DNA from: Taudactylus pleione
Lineage: Eukaryota > Chordata > Amphibia > Anura > Myobatrachidae
Length of the DNA: 64,000 bases
Direction: 5' to 3'
NCBI GenBank assembly: GCA_031769625.1
Contig: JAUIMM010001245.1
Coordinates: 620,001-684,000, forward strand
The translations under genes were made by a program, and so were the position numbers. This document shows positions 40,631 through 52,000 of the stretch, piece by piece. The stretch's first letter is position 1. Every line of letters begins with the position of its first letter. The notes beneath the pieces are model-generated. The model did not search any database and was not told where the DNA came from. It worked only from the letters and a program-made list of their open reading frames with translations.

Positions 40631-41758
40631 TAGAGATGGACATTGGAATCCGATGTTTACTAACCATTGATGTTTTTATTCCGATGGTAGTGTTTTTAAC
40701 ATTTGATTGTGGAGTTCAGTGTTTGCCACCATCAAATGGAAATCATTCGATGGTGATCCGATGGGGTTTTTTTTTTTTTAAATTCCTGATAGCTGTGCCT
40801 CCCCTGGCTCCTTCCTGGGTGGTGTGTCTGCATCAGGGCATCTTCATGGGTTTGTCGGAGGCTGTCTCTCACTCTGTCTGCCTCAGACATGACCCTGCTT
40901 AGTCACTGACTCCCTCCCCTCTCTAGGCTGCTGCTAAGCAACAGGGCACATTGCTAGCTCTCTGAGACCGTGATGGCCAATCAGTGTAGGGATGGCCATT
41001 GTTGGTCTTACAAACGATGGTTACCAATGTTGACTATTTAGCAAGTGGCCATTGATGGTGACAATGCAATGGATGACCATCGATGGTTTCACCAACCAAT
41101 GGTCATCCCTGTTCTTTAACTGATTGGCCCATGGGCCATTCAGAACCTGGGGAATAGGCTTCACGGGTGCCATGTCTCGGTACCTTGCAAACAAAAAAAC
41201 ATTTGGCAATGCTTTACCAATGATGGAGGGAAACCATCTGCTTCTCCCCCATGCGATGGTAAAAAAAATAATAAATTCAACATCGGCCATAAACCATCAA
41301 TGATTATGAATCATCGATGGTCGTTGGCCATCCCTAAATCAGAGTGCAGCACTCGCCCCTGTAGCAGCGGTCACTCTCACCGCTCCGTAAGTGTCTGTGT
41401 CTCATAGCTGCCTGACTGTAACACTCAAGACTTCAGAAGTCTCTCCACCAGTGCCTAGCACGCCAGAGCTGGACTGTATGTATGTATATGTTTCTGCTAC
41501 ACATACTAGTACACTACAGTGAGTACAGACACACACAGTATGTATGTAACTGCCCCAATCACGCCCTGATCTTGCCTCCTGCTAGGCGCACTGCAGGGGT
41601 TTTGCCCTTGTGCAAACCAGTTTAAGCACATACTGTATCATACAGTTGTTTTTTCCATCAGATTCTTTTGATGCGATGGTTAGTTACCATCACATTGAAG
41701 GTCTCAATGGTGGAAGCCCAGCCATCATTTGATGGTGGGCTTCCGATGTCCATCCCTA
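40631..41758. mobile_element. hAT-like element with many GATGGT repeats, outer
   Basis: The ends TAGAGATGGACATTGGAATCC and GGCTTCCGATGTCCATCCCTA are inverted. Flanks CTTTGATT and CTTTAATA match at six of eight positions. Subterminal regions are rich in GATGGT/ACCATC. No transposase. A related element is inserted at 40987-41336. Confidence 0.75.
40987..41336. mobile_element. hAT-like element, inner, related to the outer one
   Basis: TAGGGATGGCCATTGTTGG at one end and GTCGTTGGCCATCCCTA at the other. Flanks AATCAGTG and AATCAGAG match at seven of eight positions. The interior again carries many GATGGT copies. Confidence 0.85.
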
Positions 41759-42589
41759 CTTTAATACAGTTGCCTCTCTTCCTAGTACTAATCCTATGCC
41801 TAGCCAATCGCTGAACTCTGCGATTGATTGACTTCTGGCATAGCCAATGAGGAGCTAATATAGTTACACCAATAGAGTAGTTATGTTCTATGTAGGTGTG
41901 GTATCTGCTGCATTAATTACCCTTACTTGGCCGCATGTTTACATATGGTATTTCCTCCTAAAGGAAATCAAAGGATCGTTAATCTTAATGAACCCACAAT
42001 AAATGCGCTAGGAGATCAGCACTACTTAATGCAGGTCTAATCATATTATATTTAGAATGGGACTAAAAAGGTAACCGCATTGCTATATGTTATTCAAGGG
42101 GAATGCAATAAGTACTGTATGCATGATCAGAGATAGATATTGCAAAAAGAATAGAAACACTATGTACTGTGATTATAAGAATGACCGTGAACTAAAAAAG
42201 AAGAGGGTTTATAATGTGTAATAGGTGCTGGATTTTTGGTTCAGGGGAAATTTAAAGTGTTCAATTACAACTCAAACGTTGCGTCTACCAGCGGGTAATA
42301 GATTATAGCCACCTGGTAAACTATGATTAATTTATGTGCAACAGGCGATACTAAGTAACTAGTCAAATATGGAAGCTGTGTGGATGGATATGAGATAAAA
42401 GAGCTCGTTATCCATCATTCCTGAAATACTTAGGAGAACATGTGCAAACCCATACATTTACAGTACATAGTATGATTGAGTCTATGTTACTCTAAATCCT
42501 CCCTAATTATATGCAATCATACCAAATTGCTTATAGTCAGTAATGCAGACCACGGGCTAAATGTAATAAGGTGCAAGTTCTTTAAAAGT
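41759..42589. other. Sequence without recognised gene
   Basis: No exon, transposon ends or tandem repeats were recognised. Confidence 0.4.
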
Positions 42590-45500
42590 GTAAGTATAGT
42601 GTGATATTAGCACTGGGTGCCATAATGTTTTAAGGGGTACTACTGTGTGGCATAATGTGTATAAGGGGCAATACTCTGGCATAATGTGTTTAAGGGGCAC
42701 TACTAGTGTGGCATAATGTGTATAAGGGGCAATACTGTGGCATAATGTGTATAAGGGGCAATAAAAATGTGGCATAATGTATATAAGGGGCAATACTGTG
42801 GCATAATATGTATAAGGGGCAATACTAGTGTGGCATAATGTATATAAGGAGTACAACTGTGTGGCATAATGTGTATAGGGGCAATACAGTGGCATAATGT
42901 GTATAAGGGGCAATACTAGTGTGGCATAATGTGTATAAGGAGTACTACTGTGTGGCATAATGTGTATAAGGGGCACTACTGTGTGGTATAATGTGAATAA
43001 GGAGTACTACTGTGTGGTATAATGTGTATAAGGAGTACTACTGTGTGGTATAATGTGTATAAGGAGACTGTGTGGTATAATGTGTATAAGGAGTACTACT
43101 GTGTGGCATAATGTGTATAAGGAGTACTACTGTGTGGCATAATGTGTATAAGGAGTACTACTGTGTGGTATAATGTGTATAAGGAGTACTACTGTGTGGC
43201 ATAATGTGTATAAAGGGCATTACTGTGGCATAATGTGTATAAGAGGCAATACTAGTGTGGCATAATGTGTATAAGGGGCAATACTGTGGCGTAATGTGTA
43301 TAAGGAGCAATACTAGTGTGGCATAATGTGTATAAGGAGCAATACCAGTGTGGCATAATGTGTATAAGGAGTACTACTGTGTGGCATAATGTGTATAATG
43401 AGCAATACCAGTGTGGCATAATGTGTATAAGGAGTACTACTGTGTGGCATAATGTGTATAAGGGGCATTACTGTGTAACATAATGTGCATAAGGAGTACT
43501 ACTGTGTGGCATAATGTGTATAGGGGCAATACTAGTGTGGCATAATGTGTATAAGGAGTACTACTGTGTGGCATAATGTGTATAGGGGCAATACTAGTGT
43601 GGCATAATGTGTATAAGGAGTACTACTGTGTGGTATAATGTGTATAAGGAGTACTACTGTGTGGCATAATGTGTATAAGGGGCAATACTGTGGCATAATG
43701 TATATAAGGGGCAATACTAGTGTGGCATCATGTGTATTAGGAGTACTACTGTGTGGCATAATGTGTATAGGGGCAGTACTGTGGCATAATGTGTATAAGG
43801 AGCAATACTAGTGTGGCATAATGTGTATAAGGAGTACAACTGTGTGGCATAATGTGTATAGGGAGTACTACTCTGTGGCATAATGTGTATAAGGGGCACT
43901 ACTGTGTGGTATAATGTGTATAAGGAGTACTACTGTGTGGTATGTGTATAAGGAGTACTACTGTGTGGCATAATGTGTATAAGGGGTACTACTGTGTGGT
44001 ATAATGTGTATAGGGGCACTACTAGTGTGGCATAATGTGTACAAGGAGTACTACTGTGTGGCATAATGTGTATAGGGGCAGTACTGTGGCATAATGTGTA
44101 TAAGGGGCAATACTGTGGCATAATGTGTATAAGGAGCAATACTAGTGTGGCATAATGTGTATATGGAGCAATACTAGTGTGGTATAATGTGTATAAGGAG
44201 CAATACTAGTGTGGCATAATGTGTGTAAGGAGTACTACTGTGTGGCATAATGTGTATAAGGGGCATTACTGTGGCATAATGTGTATAAGGGGCAATACTA
44301 GTGTGGCATAATGTGTATATGGGGCAATACTGTGGCATAATGTGTATAAGGAGCAATACTAGTGTGGCATAATGTGTATAAGGAGTACTACTGTGTGTCA
44401 TAATGTGTATAAGGGGTACTACTGTGTGGCATAATGTATATAAGGGGTACTACTGTGTGGCATAATGTGTATAAGGGGCAATACTAGTGTGGCATATTGT
44501 GTATAAGGGGCAATACTAGTGTGGCATAATGTGTATAAAGGGCAATACTAGTGTGGCATAATGTGTAAAAGGGGCAATACTAGTGTGGCATAATGTGTGT
44601 AAGGAGTACTACTGTGTGGCATAATGTGTATAATGGGCAATACTAGTGTGGCATAATGTGTATAAGGGGCAATACTGTGGCATAATGTGTATAAGGAGCA
44701 ATACTAGTGTGGCATAATGTGTATAAGGAGCAATACTAGTGTGGCATAATGTGTATAAGGAGTACTACTGTGTGGCATAATGTGTATAAGGGGCACTACT
44801 GTGTGGCATAATGTGTATAAGGGGCAATACTGTGGCATAATGTGTATAAGGGGCAATACTAGTGTGGCATAATGTGTATAAGGAGTACTACTGTGTGGCA
44901 TAATGTGTATAGGGGCAATACTAGTATGGCATAATGTGTATAAGGAGTACTACTGTGTGGCATAATGTGTATAAGGAGTACTACTGTGTGGCATAATGTG
45001 TATAGGGGCAATACTAGTATGGCATAATGTGTATAAGGAGTACTACTGTGTGGCATAATGTGTATAAGGAGTACTACTGTTTGGTATAATGTGTATAAGG
45101 AGTACTACTGTGTGGCATAATGTGTATAAGGGGCAATAATGTGTGGCATAATGTGTATAAGGAGTACTACTGTGTGGCATAATGTGTATAAGGGGCATTA
45201 CTGTGGCATAATGTGTATAAGGGGCAATACTGTGGCATAATGTGTATAAGGAGCAATACTAGTGTGGCATAATGTGTATAAGGAACAATACTAGTGTGGC
45301 ATAATGTGTATAAGGAGTACTACTGTGTGGCATAATGTGTATAAGGGGCACTACTGTGTGGCATAATGTGTATAAGGAGTACTACTGTGTGGCAAAATGT
45401 GTATAAGGAGTACTACTGTGTGGCATGTGTATAAGGGGCACTACTGTGTGGTATAAGGGGTACTACTGTGTGGCATAATGTGTATAAGGGGTACTACTGT

Positions 45501-45730
45501 TTGGCATAATGCGTATAAGGGGTACTACTCTGTGGCATAATGTGTATAAGGGGTACTACTGTGTGGCATAATGTGTATAAGGGGTACTACTGTGTGGCAT
45601 AATGTGTATAAGGGGTACTACTGTGTGGAATAATGTGTATAAGGGGTACTACTGTGTGGCATAATGTGTATAAGGGGTACTACTGTGTGGAATAATGAGT
45701 ATAAGGGGTACTACTGCGTGGTATAATGTA
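42590..45730. repeat. 28-31-bp minisatellite, 3.1 kb
   Basis: About 100 units built on GGCATAATGTGTATAAGG followed by one of three tails: AGTACTACTGTGT (31 bp), GGCAATACTAGTGT (31-32 bp) or GGCAATACTGT (28-29 bp). Tails are intermingled in the middle. The right end from about 45440 is nearly pure GGGTACTACTGTGT type. All open frames here are artefacts of the repeat. Confidence 0.95.
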
Positions 45731-46019
45731 CAAATTCCGGCAGCGCCATATTCACAAACTGTGCTGCTATTCCCAATCCCTCCCAGTCTACCAGAAAGCC
45801 GGTGGTGCCTGGCATGACGGGAGAGGATGGCACAGTAGCGTATCCACTTTCTGCTGGGCATACCCGCTAGAGTGATGAACAGTGAGAAATAATAATAGTA
45901 AAAGAGCCTAAAAAAAAAATCAGTCTCGTATATTATCATGCAAATTACTAGCTCGTTCCTGTGTATACACTAGTTGTATTATGGTACATGGTCCTATTAG
46001 AGCGTCCTCTACTCTTTAA
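45731..46019. other. Unclassified flank of the minisatellite
   Basis: No recognisable feature. A stretch at 45835-45930 is A/T-rich. Confidence 0.35.
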
Positions 46020-46521
46020 GGGGTCCATTGATCAATACTTGCACCATATTCCCCGAAAACACCCGTTTTCAGGAGATACCTGTGAATATTTACTATCCCG
46101 CCCACAGGAGTATAATAGAGGGTCCCTCCATTTCTGACAGCAGCCGCAATCCCTATAGGTGGGGGACGCAATGCTGTCAGATCTTCACCAGCTTACGCCA
46201 TCTTCAGCTGTAGCCTATGGGTGACACATGGCAAAAACTACAGGAAGAGGGTTCCATAGGAACCCACCCCCAGCCATGGCGGACGCCTGTGCGTGGTCAG
46301 TAGACCGCACATGCGCAGGATCCCCGGCACAAGAGTGAACAGACCGCTGATGCGGTCACTTCGCTCCCGGCACATGGCAGGGATGCGCTCCTTTCGGAAC
46401 CCCGTCCCTGCTGTGCTCTTTAGTACATCCGGGCGCTATTATTGCATCTTGCAATGTGATCATGGGGGCTAAGATTGTGCCCAGATCGCATTGCAGATGC
46501 GATTTGTAATAAATAGGCCCC
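46020..46521. mobile_element. Harbinger-like MITE (GGGGTCCATT ends)
   Basis: The ends GGGGTCCATTGATCAATAC and GTAATAAATAGGCCCC are imperfectly inverted, flanked by TAA (46017-46019 and 46522-46524). The TAA duplication suits PIF/Harbinger. Confidence 0.7.
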
Positions 46522-46529
46522 TAAAGAAC

Positions 46530-47495
46530 ACACTGTAGTGGATGTTTTCATTAAGTCTATCAGGTTTCCGTGTCTCCAATCTAAGAATCCACTCACTTTC
46601 CATCTTATGTAGCGCTCTGGTAAGATCTCCACCTCTTGGACCTAATTTCAGTTATTCCAGGCCGAAAATCTTCAGATCACGTATCCATCCTGAGCGTGAT
46701 TGTTATTATTGAGTCTGGCCACCATGGTGCGTTGTTTCATTCCTCCTTAGATCTGAGGCCGCATTACGTACGGTGCCAATATGTTCCAGGGTTCTTACCT
46801 TCTACATCCTTCGTGTCATTCTGATGTTCTTCAATTGGAAATTACACGTGTTGCAATAAATCACAATAGTGGTTCTGCAGTTAAAGAAATCCTTTCATTC
46901 GATCTCTTGCCCATATCTGTCTGTTATCTTGCGGGTATTTAGTATATATGGACACGATTCCCAATTGCCGCACGGATGGCTGCCTCTCATGTGAGGCGGT
47001 TTACTCAAAGTCGACGAGAAACTACTCCTTAGCGGTTGGTCTTTAAGATTCGCCGGGTCACCATCAGACAGCAGAATGTGGCAGTGTTTTTGTAAAATGT
47101 TTTTGGCCTCCCTCCAGATAAGACAAAAATCTCCTATAAACCTCATAACATTGTCATCTTTGTGTTTCGGTATATCTTGAAAAATAAGGGACCCTACTAA
47201 CTTTGCCAACTTCAAATTTCCCATTCATGATGGAGCCATTGCAGCACCCTCCTTCCTTCAGTCTTGAGGACAATTCTCCACTTTTTGGTTTTGAGAGTTT
47301 CTTCACTTGAGCAGTTACGTCGCAGTCTCCAGAACTCCCCTTTTTCGGGATATTTTTAATTGCGGGAGCAGTTGTGATGGAGCAGGCTGTTGGTAGAAGT
47401 CTCCATCCTGCAGATTCTTTTATATAGCAAGTAATTAGATCAGGAGGAACAAGTATGTAGCTACTACAGCACAATCTCACCTCCAAGCCCTGCAT
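46530..47495 (-). pseudogene. Penelope-like element fragment (RT C-terminus to endonuclease)
   Basis: On the - strand, 47224-46895 codes MRFIGDFCLIW, a decayed RFIDD catalytic block (second Asp replaced), and then GSHPCGNWESCPYI, equivalent to the Cys cluster before the endonuclease. Further on, at about 46600-46540, the sequence reads KMESEWILRLETRKPDRLNE in one frame, the C-terminal block of Penelope endonucleases. Several frameshifts and internal deletions. Clearly non-functional. Confidence 0.7.
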
Positions 47496-48257
47496 AAGGG
47501 TTTATCAAAGTTGGGACCTGCTTTAGGGTTCCGGGTGCCATAGGCTAATACACTTGTAGTTCTGCTAGATAGAAAGCACAGTGCTTGCGACCGGGTCTGA
47601 ATCAGGCCCACAGTCTCATTTCCACAGCCCTCTTAGAGTCCCCTTAGGAGCCTCCCCCAATGCCACCAAGAAGCTTCATATTAAGTTGTACAGCCGCCAC
47701 CAACATGGAATGAATTAGGTTTTCATTGTGTTCCTCGGCTGCTAACTCCGTGGCGTGCCCCCAGCTCCTCAAGTCCTGGCACCCTAGGCTATAGTCTAAT
47801 GGTTAGTCAAGAGCTGATCATAGTGTAAGATCATACAGTACCAGAGGCTGGCGCAGCACAATCAAATACAGCTGCAATTAAGAAATCTGTATAATGTAAT
47901 ACCCCTTTTACATCGACCTAAAAATCCTGGGTTGATGCACATCAACCTGGGATTTTTGTAAGTGTAAACCGATCCACCTGGAACCCAGGCATCCCAACTC
48001 GGGTAGTTTGCAAGGTTGGCCACGGGTCATTCCCGTGCCATCCTGTAATGTAAACGGCGCTTCAGTGGGGTGCTTGGATATGACACAATCTCCAATCGTC
48101 CACTACAACGCCGGAAGAGTCGGGTCACTGCAGACCCGGCTCCGGTGTGAACGGCGCAGGAATATCCTAGGTTGCCACCGCAGTCTGAGAGGGGTTAGTT
48201 CTGGGTTTGATATGGATTGGAACCCTGTTCGAACCCCCAGGTCACACCCGGAAGTTT
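47496..48257. other. Sequence with MITE fragments, no gene
   Basis: A lone right end, GGGTCTGAATCAGGCCC, lies at about 47595-47611. A block at 47905-47970 has an inverted pair (AAAATCCTGGGTTGATG / CATCAACCTGGGATTTT), a likely small palindromic element. Confidence 0.4.
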
Positions 48258-48600
48258 GGTGATGTAGTCGGCATCCCGTGTGCGGAATGCCGACGGCCTA
48301 CATACCGGAGCCGAAATCCCGACACCAGTATCTCGACCGTCACCATCCTGAAGGTAAGTATGGGGTGTTAGGGGGAGGTTAGGGTTAGGCACTAGGGTGA
48401 GGGTTAGGCACCGGCGAGGGAGTGTCAGGATTAGGGTGCGGGGAGGGGGGAAGGTTAGCATTAGGCACCGGGGAGGGAGGGTTAGGGTAGGGGTAGGGAA
48501 AATACTTACCAAGCGTTCCTATGGGTGTCGGGACTGGCTGTTGGTATTCTGACCAGTGGCATCCCGACAGTCGGGATTTCATACCCATCCCGAACTTTGG
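48258..48600. mobile_element. MITE with TCGGGAT motifs and TTAGGG-like core, copy 1
   Basis: The outer parts hold many CCCGAC/GTCGGG motifs in both directions. The core is GGGGGAGGTTAGGGTTAGGC and similar. Related to 55905-56340 and 63085-63255. Exact ends are not resolved. Confidence 0.55.
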
Positions 48601-49059
48601 TATAAAAGAGGTATTAAAGACTTCTAGAAGGCAAATAGGAGTGCTGAATGGCTATAAAAAAAAACTCCCCAGCCCACACCATGACCACAATATAAATTGT
48701 AATAGAATAGAATTTTACTAGTGCTGCATGTTCTTCTCAATATCACAAATCAGCACCACCTGTGGATCATTTAACACGTGTCAATGTAACATAATAAATA
48801 CATCTGTGCACCAACTAGGAGATATGGAAAACATGCACTGTTAGGGGTGCACTGCTATAGACCATCAATATTAATACTGTATAATAATACACCATCCAGT
48901 GCATAAGGAGCCAATATGTACATATATGTCCAGGGTAGTGCTAAGTTCTTCTGCTGCTACCAGACTCCCGGACTTGCTCCAATGTTCTGGAATGATGCTC
49001 ACATCTAAAATAAATACATTCAGCTCAGGCAGGATATCCCTACTGCCGCATATAATGGC
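48601..49059. other. Sequence left of the satellite, no gene
   Basis: No recognisable feature. The first satellite unit appears at about 49060. Confidence 0.35.
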
Positions 49060-52000
49060 TTACTGTAATCACTGGTCCTGTATATGCTGGAATTATGACA
49101 CACAATACACTATGTATGACACATATAATGGGTTACTGTGATCGCTGGTCCTGTGTATGCTGGAATTATGACACACAATACACTATGTATGACACATATA
49201 ATGGGTTACTGTGATCGCTGGTCCTGTATATGCTGGAATTATGACACACAATACACTATGTATGACACATATAATGGGTTACTGTGATCACTGGTCCTGT
49301 GTATGCTGGAATTATGACACACAATACACTATGTATGACACATATAATGGGTTACTGTGATCGCTGGTCCTGTATATGCTGGAATTATGACACACAATAC
49401 ACTATGTATGACACATATAATGGGTTACTGTGATCGCTGGTCCTGTATATGCTGGAATTATGACACACAATACACTATGTATGACACATATAATGGGTTA
49501 CTGTGATCGCTGGTCCTGTATATGCTGGAATTATGACACACAATACACTATGTATGACACATATAATGGGTTACTGTGATCGCTGGTCCTGTATATGCTG
49601 GAATTATGACACACAATACACTATGTATGACACATATAATGGGTTACTGTGATCGCTGGTCCTGTGTATGCTGGAATTATGACACACAATACACTATGTA
49701 TGACACATATAATGGGTTACTGTGATCGCTGGTCCTGTATATGCTGGAATTATGACACACAATACACTATGTATAACACATATAATGGGTTACTGTGATC
49801 GCTGGTCCTGTATATGCTGGAATTATGACACACAATACAGTATGTATGACACATATAATGGGTTACTGTGATCACTGGTCCTGTATATGCTGGAATTATG
49901 ACACACAATACACTATGTATGATGCATATAATGGGTTACTGTGATCGCTGGTCCTGTGTATGCTGGAATTATGATACACAATACACTATGTATGACACAT
50001 ATAATGGCTTACTGTGATCACTGGTCCTGTATATGCTGGAATTATGATACACAATACACTATGTATGACACATATAATGGCTTACTGTGATCGCTGGTCC
50101 TGTATATGCTGGAATTATCACACACAATACACTATGTATGACACATATATAATGGTTACTGTGATCGCTGGTCCTGTATATGCTGGAATTATGACACACA
50201 ATACACTATGTATGACACATATAATGGGTTACTGTGATCGCTGGTCCTGTATATGCTGGAATTATCACACACAATACACTATGTATGACACATATATAAT
50301 GGTTACTGTGATCGCTGGTCCTGTATATGCTGGAATTATGACACACAATACACTATGTATGACACATATAATGGTTTACTGTGATCGCTGGTCCTGTATA
50401 TGCTGGAATTATGACACACAATACACTATGTATGACACATATAATGTGTTACTGTAATAGCTTATCCTGTATATGCTGGAATTATGACACACAATACACT
50501 ATGTATGACACATATAATGGGTTACTGTGATCACTGATCCTGTATATGTTGGAATTATGACACACAATACAGTATGTATGATGCATATAATGGGTTACTT
50601 TGATCGCTGGTCCTGTATATGCTGGAATTATGACACACAATACACTATGTATGACACATATAATGGGTTACTGTGATCACTGGTCCTGTATATGCTGGAA
50701 TTATGACACACAATACACTATGTATGACACATATAATGGGTTACTGTGATCGCTGGTCCTGTATATGCTGGAATTATCACACACAATACACTATGTATGA
50801 CACATATAATGGGTTAGTGTGATCGCTGGTCCTGTATATGTTGGAATTATGACACACAATACACTATGTATGACACATATAATGTGTTACTGTGATCGCT
50901 GGTCCTGTATATGCTGGAATTATGACACACAATACACTATGTATGACACATATAATGTGTTACTGTAATAGCTTATCCTGTATATGCTGGAATTATGACA
51001 CACAATACACTATGTATGACACATATAATGGGTTACTGTGACCGCTGGTCCTGTATATGCTGGAATTATGACACACAATACACTATGTATGACACATATA
51101 ATGGGTTACTGTGATCGCTGGTCCTGTATATGTTGGAATTATGACACACAATACACTATGTATGACACATATAATGTGTTACTGTAATAGCTTATCCTGT
51201 ATATGCTGGAATTATGACACACAATACACTATGTATGACACATATAATGGGTTACTGTGATCGCTGGTCCTGTATATGCTGGAATTATGACACACAATAC
51301 ACTATGTATGACACATATAATGTGTTACTGTAATAGCTTATCCTGTATATGATGGAATTATGACACACAATACACTATGTATGACACATATAATGTGTTA
51401 CTGTAATCGCTGGTCCTGTATATGCTGGAATTATGATACACTATGTATGACACATATAATGGGTTACTGTGATCGCTGGTCCTGTATATGCTGGAATTAT
51501 GACACACAACACACTATGTATGATGCATATAATGGGTTACTGTGATCGCTGGTCCTGTATATGCTGGAATTATAACACACAATACACTATGTATGACACA
51601 TATAATGGGTTACTGTGATCGCTGGTCCTGTATATGTTGGAATTATGACACACAATACACTATGTATGACACATATAATGGGTTACTGTAATCGCTGGTC
51701 CTGTATATGCTGGAATTATGACACACTATACACTATGTATGAGGCATATAAAGGGTTACTGTGATCGCTGGTCCTGTATATGCTGGAATTATGACACACA
51801 ATACACTATGTATGAGGCATATAATGGGTTACTGTGATCGCTGGTCCTGTATATGCTGGAATTATGACACACAATACACTATGTATGACACATATAATGG
51901 GTTACTGTGATCGCTGGTCCTGTATAGGCTGGAATTATGACACACAATACACTATGTATGACACATATAATGTGTTACTGTAATAGCTTATCCTGTATAT

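Noticed and set aside
42557..45056. Several - strand frames with YTHYATLVLPL-like repeats
   Set aside because: Translations of the 28-31-bp minisatellite, with no non-repeat sequence.
48380..48500. Interstitial telomere
   Set aside because: TTAGG-like blocks are irregular, GC-interrupted and recur in two other copies of the same MITE family.
50014..50457. 147-codon frame in the satellite
   Set aside because: 73 is not a multiple of three, so the frame stays open only over a few units, as expected by chance in a low-stop repeat.
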